A stretch of DNA of 64,000 nt from UBA11986 sp031402435 (GTDB lineage Bacteria > Bacteroidota > Ignavibacteria > UBA10030 > UBA6906). Where the stretch lies: contig JANNSJ010000027.1 of NCBI GenBank assembly GCA_031402435.1, forward strand, positions 1 to 64,000, given 5' to 3'. Position numbers and translations under genes: made by a program. This document shows, piece after piece, positions 8,120-17,487 of the stretch. Under the pieces are notes generated by a model, which saw only the letters and a list, made by a program, of their open reading frames with translations, searched no databases and was not told where the DNA came from. Position 1 is the first letter of the stretch. Each line of letters opens with the position of its first letter.

Positions 8120-9505
8120 CTACTTTATGAGCAGCATTTTCTGTTGCTGAATGAACTCCCCGGCTTTCAGCCGGTAGAGATACACTCCACTCGACAAGTT
8201 CGATGCATCGAACTCAACGTGATGCGTTCCCGATGACTGCTGTTCGTTGACCAACGTCTTCACTTCCCTGCCGAGAATGTCAAACACTCTGAGCGATACA
8301 AATTCTCTGTTTGGGATTTGGTATTCGATGTTCGTTGTGGGGTTGAAGGGGTTGGGGTAGTTTTGCTTCAACTCATAACTTGTTGGCTGCTCTTGAGAAG
8401 GTTCGATTCCAAGGATGACACCATTCCACCGAAAGAGCCTGCCATTCCCAAGCGCAAAGCGATGTCCATCATTATCCAAAAGAAAATCTGAAACCGGAAC
8501 AGGTAGCGTATCAACGACCCACGTACTTCCGCCATTCGTAGTTCGCTGTATCCTCTTCTCCAAAGCTCGAAGCAACCAGATATTTTGCCGATTCAGTGCT
8601 GAGCCAGTTACATAATCGTAATTGAAGAACTGCATTCGTGGCCCTATTAACACAGTATCTTGTAACCGATTCCAACTTAAGACCATTCCACCATAAGGTT
8701 GACCAACACTCTCATCGTACCAACCGTACCCGAAAGTGCAGCCGTTGCGACCTGAGAATCGCAATGGAGAACTAGAAAGGTAATCTGTTGAGCCAACACT
8801 GCCACCTACAAATGCGGGACTCCAAGTGCTCCCACCATCTGTTGTCATTTGTGGCACAAGAGTCCCTCCCCCACCCATTCCAGGATAGCTGCCCCCAAGA
8901 TACCCAACTGAATCATCAAAGAACTCAAATGAATGAAAACGATTGAACCACACGGGTGGAGGTTCAGCACGGGCGAGTTGCCCTTGTTGTTGCCAGGAGT
9001 CACCGCCATCAGTTGTTGTCCATGAGTGCGTTGGCGTTATGAAATGGACGATGTTTTCAGAAAGAAAGTCGACTCCCAGGATCACGGAATCAGACGGAGA
9101 TTTTAGTATCCATGTTTGCCCGCGATCGCTGCTTCGAAGGATTACTAATCGATCCGGATTTGGGTCCGGGTAATTCACCACGATCCCAGCCCAAATAACG
9201 TTGTCAGAAACGAGCACACACTTACTAAGAAATTCGGAGCTTCCTATATCTGGGAATGGAATCGAATCTACACGCCAACTCTCCCCTCCATCTGTTGTGA
9301 AGAGGAATTCTCTGCCGTATCCGCAGATCAACCCAAGGTTTGTGTCTGTGAACGAAATGACTGAGAGATTGGTGTTGGTGACTGGAAGAGGAATTTCGCT
9401 CCAGGAATCTTGCGCTGTTGCTGTCAAAGCAAAGAAGGCCGATGAAATGACAAGGGTAACTATGAGAGACCGGGTAGACAGGGTGAAGTTAGCTCTTGGT
9501 TTCAT
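8120..9505 (-). CDS. secreted Ycf48-like beta-propeller protein with T9SS sorting domain
   Basis: 461 residues from the ATG at 9505, chosen over the ATG at 9526 because AAGAGAGGT precedes it at proper spacing. A signal peptide (about residues 1-32, ending TATAQ) is followed by repeats with the sialidase/Ycf48-type Asp-box (TTDGGESW, SSDRGQTW, TTDGGDSW, TTDGGSTW, TTNGGSTW). The C-terminal 80 residues are a type IX secretion sorting domain beginning YELKQNYPNPFNPTT and ending QQQKMLLIK. It is the most diverged of three tandem paralogues (8120-14983), but its last 195 bases are nearly 90 percent identical to the next gene's. It is probably surface-exposed or released; the ligand is unknown. Confidence 0.85.
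   Translation of the reverse strand: MKPRANFTLSTRSLIVTLVISSAFFALTATAQDSWSEIPLPVTNTNLSVISFTDTNLGLICGYGREFLFTTDGGESWRVDSIPFPDIGSSEFLSKCVLVSDNVIWAGIVVNYPDPNPDRLVILRSSDRGQTWILKSPSDSVILGVDFLSENIVHFITPTHSWTTTDGGDSWQQQGQLARAEPPPVWFNRFHSFEFFDDSVGYLGGSYPGMGGGGTLVPQMTTDGGSTWSPAFVGGSVGSTDYLSSSPLRFSGRNGCTFGYGWYDESVGQPYGGMVLSWNRLQDTVLIGPRMQFFNYDYVTGSALNRQNIWLLRALEKRIQRTTNGGSTWVVDTLPVPVSDFLLDNDGHRFALGNGRLFRWNGVILGIEPSQEQPTSYELKQNYPNPFNPTTNIEYQIPNREFVSLRVFDILGREVKTLVNEQQSSGTHHVEFDASNLSSGVYLYRLKAGEFIQQQKMLLIK
8172..8366. repeat. direct repeat copy 1: DNA encoding a T9SS C-terminal domain
   Basis: This 195-base stretch aligns without gaps to 9605-9799. I counted about 24 mismatches by hand, roughly 88 percent identity. 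The upstream parts of the two genes are far less similar. It encodes the sorting-domain segment from QNYPNPFNPTT to YRL. This suggests a domain cassette copied or homogenised between neighbours. Confidence 0.75.
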
Positions 9506-9552
9506 TATGACCTCTCTTCCCTTCACATTGTAGTAGCGAGATTCAATCGAGA

Positions 9553-11658
9553 CTACCTAAGAAGAACCAATTTCTTTGTCTGGGCAAATGGACCCGAGCT
9601 GAGTCGGTAGAAATACACTCCACTCGACAAGTTCGATGCGTCAAACTCAACGTGATGCGGCCCTGACGACTGTTGTTCATTGACCAGCGTCTTCACTTCC
9701 CTGCCGAGAATGTCAAACACTCTGAGCAGTACGAATTCCATGTTCGGGATTTGATATTCAATCTTTGTCGTTGGGTTGAAGGGGTTGGGATAGTTCTGCC
9801 CAAGTTGGAACCCACGTGGATTCCCATCGTCAGAACGCTCACCTACAGAGACAATTGCCGGTGTCCGGAGTATTGTGCCATCACTGCCAACTGCAATCCC
9901 CAGGCTTGTTCCCAGGAAGTAGATGCCAAGCAGAGAGTTTGCCGAGTTGCTCTGAACTCGAAGCCAGTTTGCTCCACCATCAGTCGTGGTGAGGAATCTC
10001 CCGTCGATGCCTCCAATAAACCCTGTCGTCGGAGTCGCCATTGCAACGCACCGCAGGTCTTTGATCGTTCCGCTGGCTTGGGCACTCCATGAGATTCCGG
10101 TGTTTGTCGTTCGCAGAATGGTTCCTGTGTCACCAACCACAGTGCCGGTGTTTAAGTCCGCGAATTCGACTGCATACAGATCCTTGGTCGTTCCGCTTGG
10201 CTGCAATGTCCAGTTTGCGCCGCCATTCACAGTCCGAAGAATCGTGCCCAAGCTCCCAACCGCAATTCCGGTTGTGGCATTCACAAAATACACACCACGG
10301 AGGGAATTGATTGTCGCCCCTATCACCGCGGTCCAGTTTGTTCCACCGTTGGTAGTTCGGAGGATGACCCCTGAACTACCGACGATGACACCTGTGCTTA
10401 TGCTCGTGAAGAAGACTCCCCGCAAGGAGTTCGTGGTGCCGCTGGTTTGTCGCGTCCACAGTGTCCCGCCGTTGGTTGTTCGGAGAATTGTGCCCAGGCT
10501 CCCGACTATGGTTCCTGTAGTTCCATTAGAAAAGAAAACATCGCGAAGGTATTCCAATGTTCCGCTCTGCTGCGATGCCCACGACAGGCCACCATCAGTG
10601 GTCTTGATGATTGTCCCCACCTCTCCTGTGGAATAGGCCGTGTTGGCGTCGACGAGAAAGATGCCTCGGAGGTTGTTTGTGGTTATCGCCGAAGTCTGGC
10701 GTGCCCAGCTTGTGCCTGCATTTCCGGTGCGTACGATCATCCCAAAGGTCCCAACGGCATAACCTGTGTTGATGTCGCTGAAACCAACGGAGCGAATTCC
10801 CGAAGTCAGCCCGCTCGCTTGGGGAATCCAGCTGGTGCCACCATTGTTTGTTCTGAGAACTGTGCCGGTATCTCCGACGGCCGTCCATGTTGTGGCATCA
10901 GAAACATAGACGCCGTTGAGATCCCAAGGAGTCACCGACGGTTGAGCCGTCCAAGTCACTCCACCGTCGAATGTCCGGACGACAGCACCTGTGTCACCAA
11001 CCGCGCTGCCCACAGCACCATTGCGAATTTGAATGCTGTTCAAATCCCGCTGGGTCCCACTTGAGTGTGCACCCCAGGTTGCTCCACCGTCTGACGTTCG
11101 GACAATCGTACCGAACTTCCCCACGGCAATGCCGATGGACGGACTCAGAAGAAAGACAGCGCGGAGAGAACTGGAGGTACCCGCTGGCACACTGACCCAG
11201 GTGAGACCAGCATCACTAGTACGGACAATCGTGCCCGTATCCCCAACGGCACTCCCATTTGCAGGGTCGGCAAAGTGAACACCGTTAAGGTCTCTGGAGG
11301 AAGGACTCACCCGTGGCGTCCACGTCACACCACCGTCATTCGTTCGTAGAATGGTTCCATTCTCTCCGACAGCAATGCCGAAGTTTGCATCGGTGAAGCA
11401 AACTCCGCGGAGGTTGTCACTCGTCCCGCCTGCATAATGCTGAGGTATCCACGAAGCACCAGCATTTGTTGTTCTCAGAACTGTGCCAGCCGTTCCTACA
11501 ACGACCGCGGTATTTGCATCAAGGACTTGGACAGCATTGAGACGGTTCCCTTGAGGGAGGGGGTTCCGCCATTGCCAAGCGATCTGAGCAAATGATGGGG
11601 AACTCGCGCAAAGACACAAGACAATGTTCACCGTTAGACACAAACGAGAACTGCTCAA
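9553..11658 (-). CDS. secreted Ycf48-like repeat protein with T9SS sorting domain (TTG start)
   Basis: 701 residues. The chosen start is TTG at 11658, preceded by AAGGAGG. From there the protein reads (M)SSSRLCLTVNIVLCLCASS, which aligns position by position with the start of the downstream-numbered paralogue (MNRFRIYLAVNIVWCLWAS). An upstream ATG at 11703 would add 15 unmatched residues. After the signal peptide come about a dozen roughly 42-residue units with the pattern AVGDTGTI(L/V)RTTNGGxxW, expected to fold as Ycf48-type beta-propeller blades. The C-terminus is a YPNPFNPTTKIEYQIPN sorting domain ending AQTKKLVLLR. Export to the surface by T9SS is inferred; the function is unknown. Confidence 0.85.
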   Translation of the reverse strand: MSSSRLCLTVNIVLCLCASSPSFAQIAWQWRNPLPQGNRLNAVQVLDANTAVVVGTAGTVLRTTNAGASWIPQHYAGGTSDNLRGVCFTDANFGIAVGENGTILRTNDGGVTWTPRVSPSSRDLNGVHFADPANGSAVGDTGTIVRTSDAGLTWVSVPAGTSSSLRAVFLLSPSIGIAVGKFGTIVRTSDGGATWGAHSSGTQRDLNSIQIRNGAVGSAVGDTGAVVRTFDGGVTWTAQPSVTPWDLNGVYVSDATTWTAVGDTGTVLRTNNGGTSWIPQASGLTSGIRSVGFSDINTGYAVGTFGMIVRTGNAGTSWARQTSAITTNNLRGIFLVDANTAYSTGEVGTIIKTTDGGLSWASQQSGTLEYLRDVFFSNGTTGTIVGSLGTILRTTNGGTLWTRQTSGTTNSLRGVFFTSISTGVIVGSSGVILRTTNGGTNWTAVIGATINSLRGVYFVNATTGIAVGSLGTILRTVNGGANWTLQPSGTTKDLYAVEFADLNTGTVVGDTGTILRTTNTGISWSAQASGTIKDLRCVAMATPTTGFIGGIDGRFLTTTDGGANWLRVQSNSANSLLGIYFLGTSLGIAVGSDGTILRTPAIVSVGERSDDGNPRGFQLGQNYPNPFNPTTKIEYQIPNMEFVLLRVFDILGREVKTLVNEQQSSGPHHVEFDASNLSSGVYFYRLSSGPFAQTKKLVLLR
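9605..9799. repeat. direct repeat copy 2: DNA encoding a T9SS C-terminal domain
   Basis: Partner of 8172-8366, same length, collinear, about 88 percent identical by hand count. It encodes the sorting domain of the second Ycf48-like gene. Confidence 0.75.
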
Positions 11659-11710
11659 TAAGCCTCCTTGACTATACATGTGGATTGTATGCATCAATAT
11701 CATACAGCCC

Positions 11711-14700
11711 TTACCTCAACAGTAACATCTTTCTCGTCTGCGCAAACTCTCCCGCTTCCATCCGATAGAAGTAGACCCCGGTGCCAACTGTTTGACCAAA
11801 ATTGTTGGTCGCATTCCACTCGGCGGATCTGTAGCCGGCTTCTTGGAAATCTTCGACGAGTGTGCGGACCTCCTGCCCCAACAGATTGTGGATTCTCAGG
11901 GCGACATGCGAGGATTTTGGCAATGCATACTTGATGCTCGTTGTCGGATTGAACGGGTTCGGATAGTTCTGCGATAGCGCAAACTCCTTCGGCAACTGGC
12001 CGTCCCAAGCTAACTTCACTGAGAACCTGGTCAGACTACTGTTGGTGATTATGATGCTTCCTTCGCCATTCATCGCCTTCGCTGCCAACATACGACCACC
12101 AACACGGTCCGTCAACTCATACAATGCGGTACCCTTGTTGGCCCTCCACGTGATTGTCACCGGATAAGCATCCGACTGAATCGTCACAGGAAACTCCACA
12201 CCTTCGGATACCTTCGCTGAATGTGTCTGTACCATTGACCCACCCTCTGCAGTTTCAAACCGTGCATCAAAAGCTCCGACTGGTGGTGACGGAGGCATGT
12301 CATACTGTCCAACTTGTATCGACTTGTTCTCCTCGGCACCGAAGTACAATGTCTGTGAACCTCCTTTACTATCTGTCATTGTCAGGCTGTTGAGAGCATT
12401 TAGTGGATTCTCTGCTCTGAGTGCTGACTTGGCAAGAATCGGCCCCGTTGCCAGAACAAACTTGCCGGCTGCATTTGCCTTGACCCAGTAGCCAAAACCC
12501 GGAACCAACTGGGCCACAGGATTGTACCCCAGCGAGTACCCAAACCAATTCGATCCCCGTAAGCCCGGCGGTACGCTCACGATAGTGCTGGTGTCTACGC
12601 TGTTGCTGATTGACCCGACAATATTCCATCCTGCAGCTACAGTGACGGAATCGCGTGTGCGCGGTGTACCAGCGATCGGATTGGAGATTGCACCGGGAAA
12701 CTTCTCCCAGTATCCCTTCCTGTTCGCCAGTCTGTACTTCTGAACATAGCCACTGCTGAACTCGAACGCATAGGGGTTAACTGATGTCGGGTACATCTGC
12801 CTCACCGAGTCGCCCGGCACTGGATTCGTCACCGGATTTGAGATCAGGTTCCACCCGGAAGCAAGACTCACGTTTATCGATGCCAGGTTCGACGTCGTGA
12901 AATCCCAGGCCGGAGACCATCCGCTGGTTCCTGTGACGTTCTTTGCCCGCACATGCCAATAGTATAGTGTTGCGCCAGTCAAACCGCTCATCGGGGTCGA
13001 TGTACCTGTCAAGGTGGAATCGTCGACCACCGTCGTGCCGAATAACGAATCGGTCGACAACTGCAGGCGATATGATGTTGCCCCTGAGGACACATTCCAG
13101 CCTAAGCTCAACGTTGTTGGCTGGTTTGTTGCGCCTTTCGATGGAGTTGAAAGCGCCGGAACTGGAGGCACAGGAGAACTCACTCCAGAGGTTCTGAGAA
13201 TTGTCCCGTCAGACCCAACTGCCATGCCCGTACTCGTGTCAACAAACGAAACCCCCAGGAGCGAGTTGGCCGAGTTGCTCAAGAGGCGAGTCCAATTTGT
13301 CCCACCGTCGGTTGTGTAGAGCATCCTTCCGTCAATCCCAACAACAAAACCTGTTGTGAGGCTGGTGAACGCCACAGCACGCAGGTCCTTTATTGTCCCA
13401 CTGACCTGCGCCATCCAGCTAAGTCCACCGTTCGTCGTGCAGAGAATCGTTCCCGTATCTCCCACAGCGGTCCCAGTGTTCATATCTGAAAAGTGCACCG
13501 CATACAAATCCCTTGTCGTGCCGCTCGGCTGCGCAGACCAATTCATCCCACCATCCACCGTCCGAAGAATTGTTCCCAAACTCCCCACGGCATTCCCCGT
13601 GGTTGGATTAGCAAAGAAAACGTCTCGCAGGGAATTCGCTGTACCTGATACCGGATTCCAATTCGCACCACCATTCGTGGTTCGCAGGATGACACCCGCG
13701 CTCCCCACGATGGTGCCAGTTGTTGGACTTGTGAAGTAGACTCCTCTCAACGAATTCGTTGTGCCGCTTGACTGAGGAGTCCAAGTTACACCGCCGGTGG
13801 TTGTGCGGAGGATAGTCCCGAGACTTCCGACAACAGTGCCAGTGGAAGCGCTTGACATGAAGACGTCTCGAAGGTATTCCGTTGTTCCGCTCGGCTGAAT
13901 CGTCCAGGTGATACCGCCATCTGTCGCCCGCAAAATGGTTCCAAACTCCCCTGTCGCAAAGCCGAGGTTTGTATCAAGCAAGAACACACCTCTGAGGTTA
14001 TTCGTTGTCACCGCAAATGTTTGCTGCACCCAACTCGCTCCCGCATTCGACGTACGCACAATAACTCCAAAGTTCCCAACCGCGATCCCGGTGTTGATGT
14101 CACTGAACCCGACAGAACGAAGACTAGCTGTCAACCCACTCGTTTGCGTTGCCCAAGTTCCTCCGGCATTTGTTGTCCTCAGAATTGTTCCTGCGTTGCC
14201 AACAACAGTCCATGTTGTTGCGTCAAAACAGGAGACCGTGTTGAAGTTTGACAGTGTTCCATTCGGCTCGGCCGTCCACGAGACACCACTATCAGCAGTC
14301 AGCACAACGGTCCCTGTATCCCCCACCGCGCATCCAACACCATTCGCGTAAAAACACACGCTGTTCAGATCCCTCGCTGTTCCGCTTGCGGGGACCGCCC
14401 ATGTGACACCGCCATTAGTCGTCCGTATGATCGTTCCGAATTTCCCTACTGCAGTTCCTGCCTCGCCACTCAAGAGGAAAACCGAGTAGAGGGTGTTGGA
14501 CGTTCCGGTCGCTTGCCCAACCCACGTGACCCCTCCATCGGTGGTGCGTAACACCGTTCCGGTATCTCCCACTGCTGTGCCAACATTCGAATCGCTGAAG
14601 TGTACGCCGTTGAGGTCTCTTACTGTCCCACTTAATTGAGGTGTCCAAGTCAAACCGGCATCTGTCGTCCTTAGAATCGTCCCACTCTCTCCAACCGCGA

Positions 14701-14983
14701 TCCCGATCATCATGTCGACAAAAGCCAACCCGCGAAGATCATTCTGTGTTCCTCCTGCATACTGTTGCGCTTTCCATGAGGCACCGGCGTCGGTCGTCTT
14801 AACGACACTACCCCCGGCACCGACCGCAAGAGCGTCATTGGCATTAAAGACGTGAATTGCATTGAGACGGTTCCCTTGAGGAAGAGGGTTCTGCCATTGC
14901 CATTGGATTTGAGCAACCGACATGAAACTCGCCCAAAGACACCAAACGATGTTGACCGCGAGATAGATGCGGAACCTGTTCAT
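11711..14983 (-). CDS. large secreted Ycf48-like repeat protein with fibronectin-like region and T9SS sorting domain
   Basis: 1090 residues. A signal peptide (ending SVAQ near residue 25) is followed by about 14 tandem AVGxxGTILRTTxGGxxW units (roughly residues 40-620), which closely parallel those of the preceding paralogue. A fibronectin-III-like segment follows (PPVPALSTPSKGATNQPT...YYWHVRAKN, about 630-725). Next is a region with GWNLISNPV and GWNIVGSISN motifs, common before Ignavibacteria/Bacteroidota sorting domains. The end is a FALSQNYPNPFNPTTSIKYALP sorting domain finishing TRKMLLLR. GGAG lies 5 bases before the ATG. Only 52 bases separate it from the next gene's TTG start, so the trio may be cotranscribed. 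Confidence 0.87.
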   Translation of the reverse strand: MNRFRIYLAVNIVWCLWASFMSVAQIQWQWQNPLPQGNRLNAIHVFNANDALAVGAGGSVVKTTDAGASWKAQQYAGGTQNDLRGLAFVDMMIGIAVGESGTILRTTDAGLTWTPQLSGTVRDLNGVHFSDSNVGTAVGDTGTVLRTTDGGVTWVGQATGTSNTLYSVFLLSGEAGTAVGKFGTIIRTTNGGVTWAVPASGTARDLNSVCFYANGVGCAVGDTGTVVLTADSGVSWTAEPNGTLSNFNTVSCFDATTWTVVGNAGTILRTTNAGGTWATQTSGLTASLRSVGFSDINTGIAVGNFGVIVRTSNAGASWVQQTFAVTTNNLRGVFLLDTNLGFATGEFGTILRATDGGITWTIQPSGTTEYLRDVFMSSASTGTVVGSLGTILRTTTGGVTWTPQSSGTTNSLRGVYFTSPTTGTIVGSAGVILRTTNGGANWNPVSGTANSLRDVFFANPTTGNAVGSLGTILRTVDGGMNWSAQPSGTTRDLYAVHFSDMNTGTAVGDTGTILCTTNGGLSWMAQVSGTIKDLRAVAFTSLTTGFVVGIDGRMLYTTDGGTNWTRLLSNSANSLLGVSFVDTSTGMAVGSDGTILRTSGVSSPVPPVPALSTPSKGATNQPTTLSLGWNVSSGATSYRLQLSTDSLFGTTVVDDSTLTGTSTPMSGLTGATLYYWHVRAKNVTGTSGWSPAWDFTTSNLASINVSLASGWNLISNPVTNPVPGDSVRQMYPTSVNPYAFEFSSGYVQKYRLANRKGYWEKFPGAISNPIAGTPRTRDSVTVAAGWNIVGSISNSVDTSTIVSVPPGLRGSNWFGYSLGYNPVAQLVPGFGYWVKANAAGKFVLATGPILAKSALRAENPLNALNSLTMTDSKGGSQTLYFGAEENKSIQVGQYDMPPSPPVGAFDARFETAEGGSMVQTHSAKVSEGVEFPVTIQSDAYPVTITWRANKGTALYELTDRVGGRMLAAKAMNGEGSIIITNSSLTRFSVKLAWDGQLPKEFALSQNYPNPFNPTTSIKYALPKSSHVALRIHNLLGQEVRTLVEDFQEAGYRSAEWNATNNFGQTVGTGVYFYRMEAGEFAQTRKMLLLR

Positions 14984-15011
14984 AAATCTCCAGAACTATG
15001 TGTGATGATAT

Positions 15012-16214
15012 CTAGAACCGCCATTTAGCGCCGATAACAAATCCTCTCACCAAATAGTCAGCGGTTTCGCCAAGTACCTCAGGGTCTGCAGGAGTCTCTG
15101 TCATCTGTTTCTCGTACCTGTACCCAACTCTGAGGTACAATCCCAAGACTACATTATAGTCAATGGTGATTTTGACACCGTCCCGTTTGTCCACTCGATC
15201 CCGGTTGCCAGGATCGATTTGTTCTTGTGACAAGTATTGCCGTCGAAGGTGCTCATACTTTGCACTGATCGAGAGTCCCTTAATCGGCTTGAAAGTTGTG
15301 GCGGCATTGATAAGGCCAGCATCTCGTGATCGGTCAACGTTCTGAACTGTTCTACGATTCAAATCGGCAACGTCGAGGTCGTGGTTGAAGTCGAGCAGGT
15401 AATCGGGCTCGTCAAGGATCATAACTTCTGCCGTTATCGGACTTCTTCCATATTCATAGACAAAACCAACTTCGGCAGTCCACCACTTGGCAAAATCGAA
15501 CTCAAGGCTCGGCCCAAGACGCATTGCGCTTTGGTTCCTGCCTGGGAACGGGTCATCATATGTTCTTGAGCGATATCCGATCAGGAATGACCCGTCGACC
15601 CATCGTAACAATCCATGGAAATGGTGCTTGTAGTCCAGACTGACGTCCCATTCCCGGTACGTCCCCGGTTTGTACACTCTCTCCCCTGCACTGACCCTTC
15701 CTGTACTGTCCCTTGCATCTGCAAGGTAGTTCTTCCAAAACAGTGTTGGGACATACTGTGATTGGAACCGAACTCTCCCTTCGCTGGAGACCTTTTGTTG
15801 AAAGACAAGATCAAGGATGACATGACTGCGTTTCGGGTTTTTTGTGTAGGATTGATATTCAATCCCAACCTGTATGGAGAGTGGGAGATTAAACATGCCA
15901 TTCTCCTTCGATGCACCGAACTCGAGAGCAACGGGGATAATAACATCCTCTATGCTCCTCATGTTCTTATACCGTTCGCTCAGATTCTCCATAGAGTCAA
16001 CACTTTCCATCTTGAGCATCTGGTCAGGCGAAAGATGAAAGACATTGTCATCCCGTTCCACCTCAGTCTTGGCCTGCCATCGGATATTCCACTCGCTCGC
16101 TTCCGGTTGATCCGTCTGCTGTGCAGTCACCGTGGCAAATGGCAGCAACGCAAAAGACGTTGTGAGAAGAACGCGCATTATCGTATTTCGTGTCATTTCA
16201 ATTACTCGCATCAT
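15012..16214 (-). CDS. putative outer-membrane beta-barrel protein of the envelope operon
   Basis: About 400 residues from the ATG pair near 16214. Alternative starts at 16196 or 16178 are possible, and the longer frame to 16337 would overlap the upstream gene. A signal peptide ends near FATVTAQQ. The mature protein is rich in alternating-strand segments (FNLPLSIQVGIEYQSY, GRVRFQSQYVPTLFW, GSFLIGYRSRTY, AEVGFVYEYG, LGLYLRVGYRYEKQ) and ends FVIGAKWRF. This is an aromatic C-terminus, as expected for an outer-membrane barrel. No family was recognised. It is the last gene of a four-gene run with an ABC exporter and a nucleotidyltransferase, which suggests a role in getting that system's product across the outer membrane. 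Confidence 0.72.
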   Translation of the reverse strand: MMRVIEMTRNTIMRVLLTTSFALLPFATVTAQQTDQPEASEWNIRWQAKTEVERDDNVFHLSPDQMLKMESVDSMENLSERYKNMRSIEDVIIPVALEFGASKENGMFNLPLSIQVGIEYQSYTKNPKRSHVILDLVFQQKVSSEGRVRFQSQYVPTLFWKNYLADARDSTGRVSAGERVYKPGTYREWDVSLDYKHHFHGLLRWVDGSFLIGYRSRTYDDPFPGRNQSAMRLGPSLEFDFAKWWTAEVGFVYEYGRSPITAEVMILDEPDYLLDFNHDLDVADLNRRTVQNVDRSRDAGLINAATTFKPIKGLSISAKYEHLRRQYLSQEQIDPGNRDRVDKRDGVKITIDYNVVLGLYLRVGYRYEKQMTETPADPEVLGETADYLVRGFVIGAKWRF

Positions 16215-16242
16215 ACTATGTACTCTTTCCAGGCAATGTTCT

Positions 16243-17487
16243 TCATTCGCTCTCTTCATCCTCAGGAGACGCTGGCTCCGCGCGGCGAACGCGTACCAAC
16301 ATGCTGTCGCTAGTGCCAGCGAGAAGAGATACCTCAATTACGTGTTGGCCTGTAGGGCTTTCAAAGTTGGACCTGTCACGATCTCCGACAATCAAGCCTG
16401 AGATGTTAGCTTCAGAATCCTCGGTGGCTTTGAACACATCCCAGACATTTGGCTTCCCATCAAGAGACACCTGAACCACATACTGTCCCGGAAGTTGTAA
16501 TCCTTGCGAAACGACCAGCCGAAAATCCACCTGGATGGAGGACGGACCATCGACATAAACGCGAAGGGGTTGTGCGCGCGATGTTACCCACCATTTTTGA
16601 GTACCTTTTGGAAGCGAGAGAAGCACCTCGCTGGACCCTGTGGGCGGCATGGTTGACCATGCAATATCCTGTGTCTGCAGATTCGAGCTGATCAATATGC
16701 CGGCAGCAACTAGGAGAAGAGCCGCGAAAGCCACGGCAACCCAACGCGTCCAGCGCCAGTGTGTTGTCCGCTTCCACTTTGTTCGCAAGATTGCAGGCAG
16801 AACTTCCTTCCTGGCTCGATCCAGATCAAATGGGAAGTCCACTTCCGCCCAAGGCAGCCCGGTCACGTTCACAGCACGAACAGGAACGGCATTACACATC
16901 GAACGGACAGCCTCCATGACCCAACTCTTCTCACCACCGTTCCTGACGATTGCATCGACCCTGCTGAACAGAGCTTTGGATCCCTCGGAATCAAAGCATA
17001 TCATCCCAAGGCTTTCACCCCGGGCCAGTTCTGGTGGCAAATCCTTGCCAAGATCCCATACCCGCCCATCGCGTACAAAGACCTTTGTTTGTTCCTTCCC
17101 GGCAGTGGAACTCGCATCAAAGGCAAGAGCGTTTCCTTCTTTTGTCACAAGGCGATCGAGAATGTCGGGGTGAAACAGAATATCGCTGTTGATCAGAAGA
17201 AACGGCCCCTTGACCCAGTCACGCGCCGCCCAGAGCGAGTAGAGGCTGTTCGTCTCTTCGAAACGGGGGTTTTCAACATACTCGGCACGGTTCCCAACCA
17301 TCTCTCGGACCTTATCCCCCTTATATCCTATAACAATCAAGATGGGGCCGATATCAGCATCGGCAAGCGTTTCAAGTTGATGGTCGATCAACGGACGGTC
17401 TCCGATTGGAATGAGGCACTTTGGCAACCCTTGTGAAACCCCTTCCAGCCTGCTGCCAACGCCAGCCGCAAGAATAACAGCCTGCAT
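16243..17487 (-). CDS. membrane-anchored sugar/choline-type nucleotidyltransferase with extracytoplasmic domain
   Basis: 414 residues. Residues 1-235 are a nucleotidyltransferase of the LicC/NTP_transf_3 kind. They show VILAAGVGSRL (4-14) for NTP binding, LPKCLIPIGDRPLIDHQL (21-38), the metal-binding SD at 101-102 and WAEVDFPFDLDRA (213-225). A single transmembrane helix follows (about 249-267, WVAVAFAALLLVAAGILIS). The last 145 residues have beta-rich character (GQYVVQVSLDGKPNVWDVF, GQHVIEVSLLAG) and should lie in the periplasm. Stand-alone LicC-type enzymes are normally soluble and about 230 residues, so the anchor and extra domain are unusual. The gene follows the ABC exporter stop codon directly. 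CTP with choline or a polyol phosphate as substrates is inference from the TagF-like neighbour. Confidence 0.85.
   Translation of the reverse strand: MQAVILAAGVGSRLEGVSQGLPKCLIPIGDRPLIDHQLETLADADIGPILIVIGYKGDKVREMVGNRAEYVENPRFEETNSLYSLWAARDWVKGPFLLINSDILFHPDILDRLVTKEGNALAFDASSTAGKEQTKVFVRDGRVWDLGKDLPPELARGESLGMICFDSEGSKALFSRVDAIVRNGGEKSWVMEAVRSMCNAVPVRAVNVTGLPWAEVDFPFDLDRARKEVLPAILRTKWKRTTHWRWTRWVAVAFAALLLVAAGILISSNLQTQDIAWSTMPPTGSSEVLLSLPKGTQKWWVTSRAQPLRVYVDGPSSIQVDFRLVVSQGLQLPGQYVVQVSLDGKPNVWDVFKATEDSEANISGLIVGDRDRSNFESPTGQHVIEVSLLAGTSDSMLVRVRRAEPASPEDEESE

Noticed and set aside
9986..10636. Plus-strand repetitive frame rich in VVRRMVP-type units
   Set aside because: This is the reverse complement of the Ycf48-type repeats; its periodicity is inherited from the minus-strand gene.
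9553..14983. Regularly spaced repeats that might be taken for a CRISPR array
   Set aside because: The period is about 120-130 bases, repeats are degenerate, and they encode AVGxxGTIL units in one continuous frame. There are no short identical repeats with unique spacers and no cas genes.
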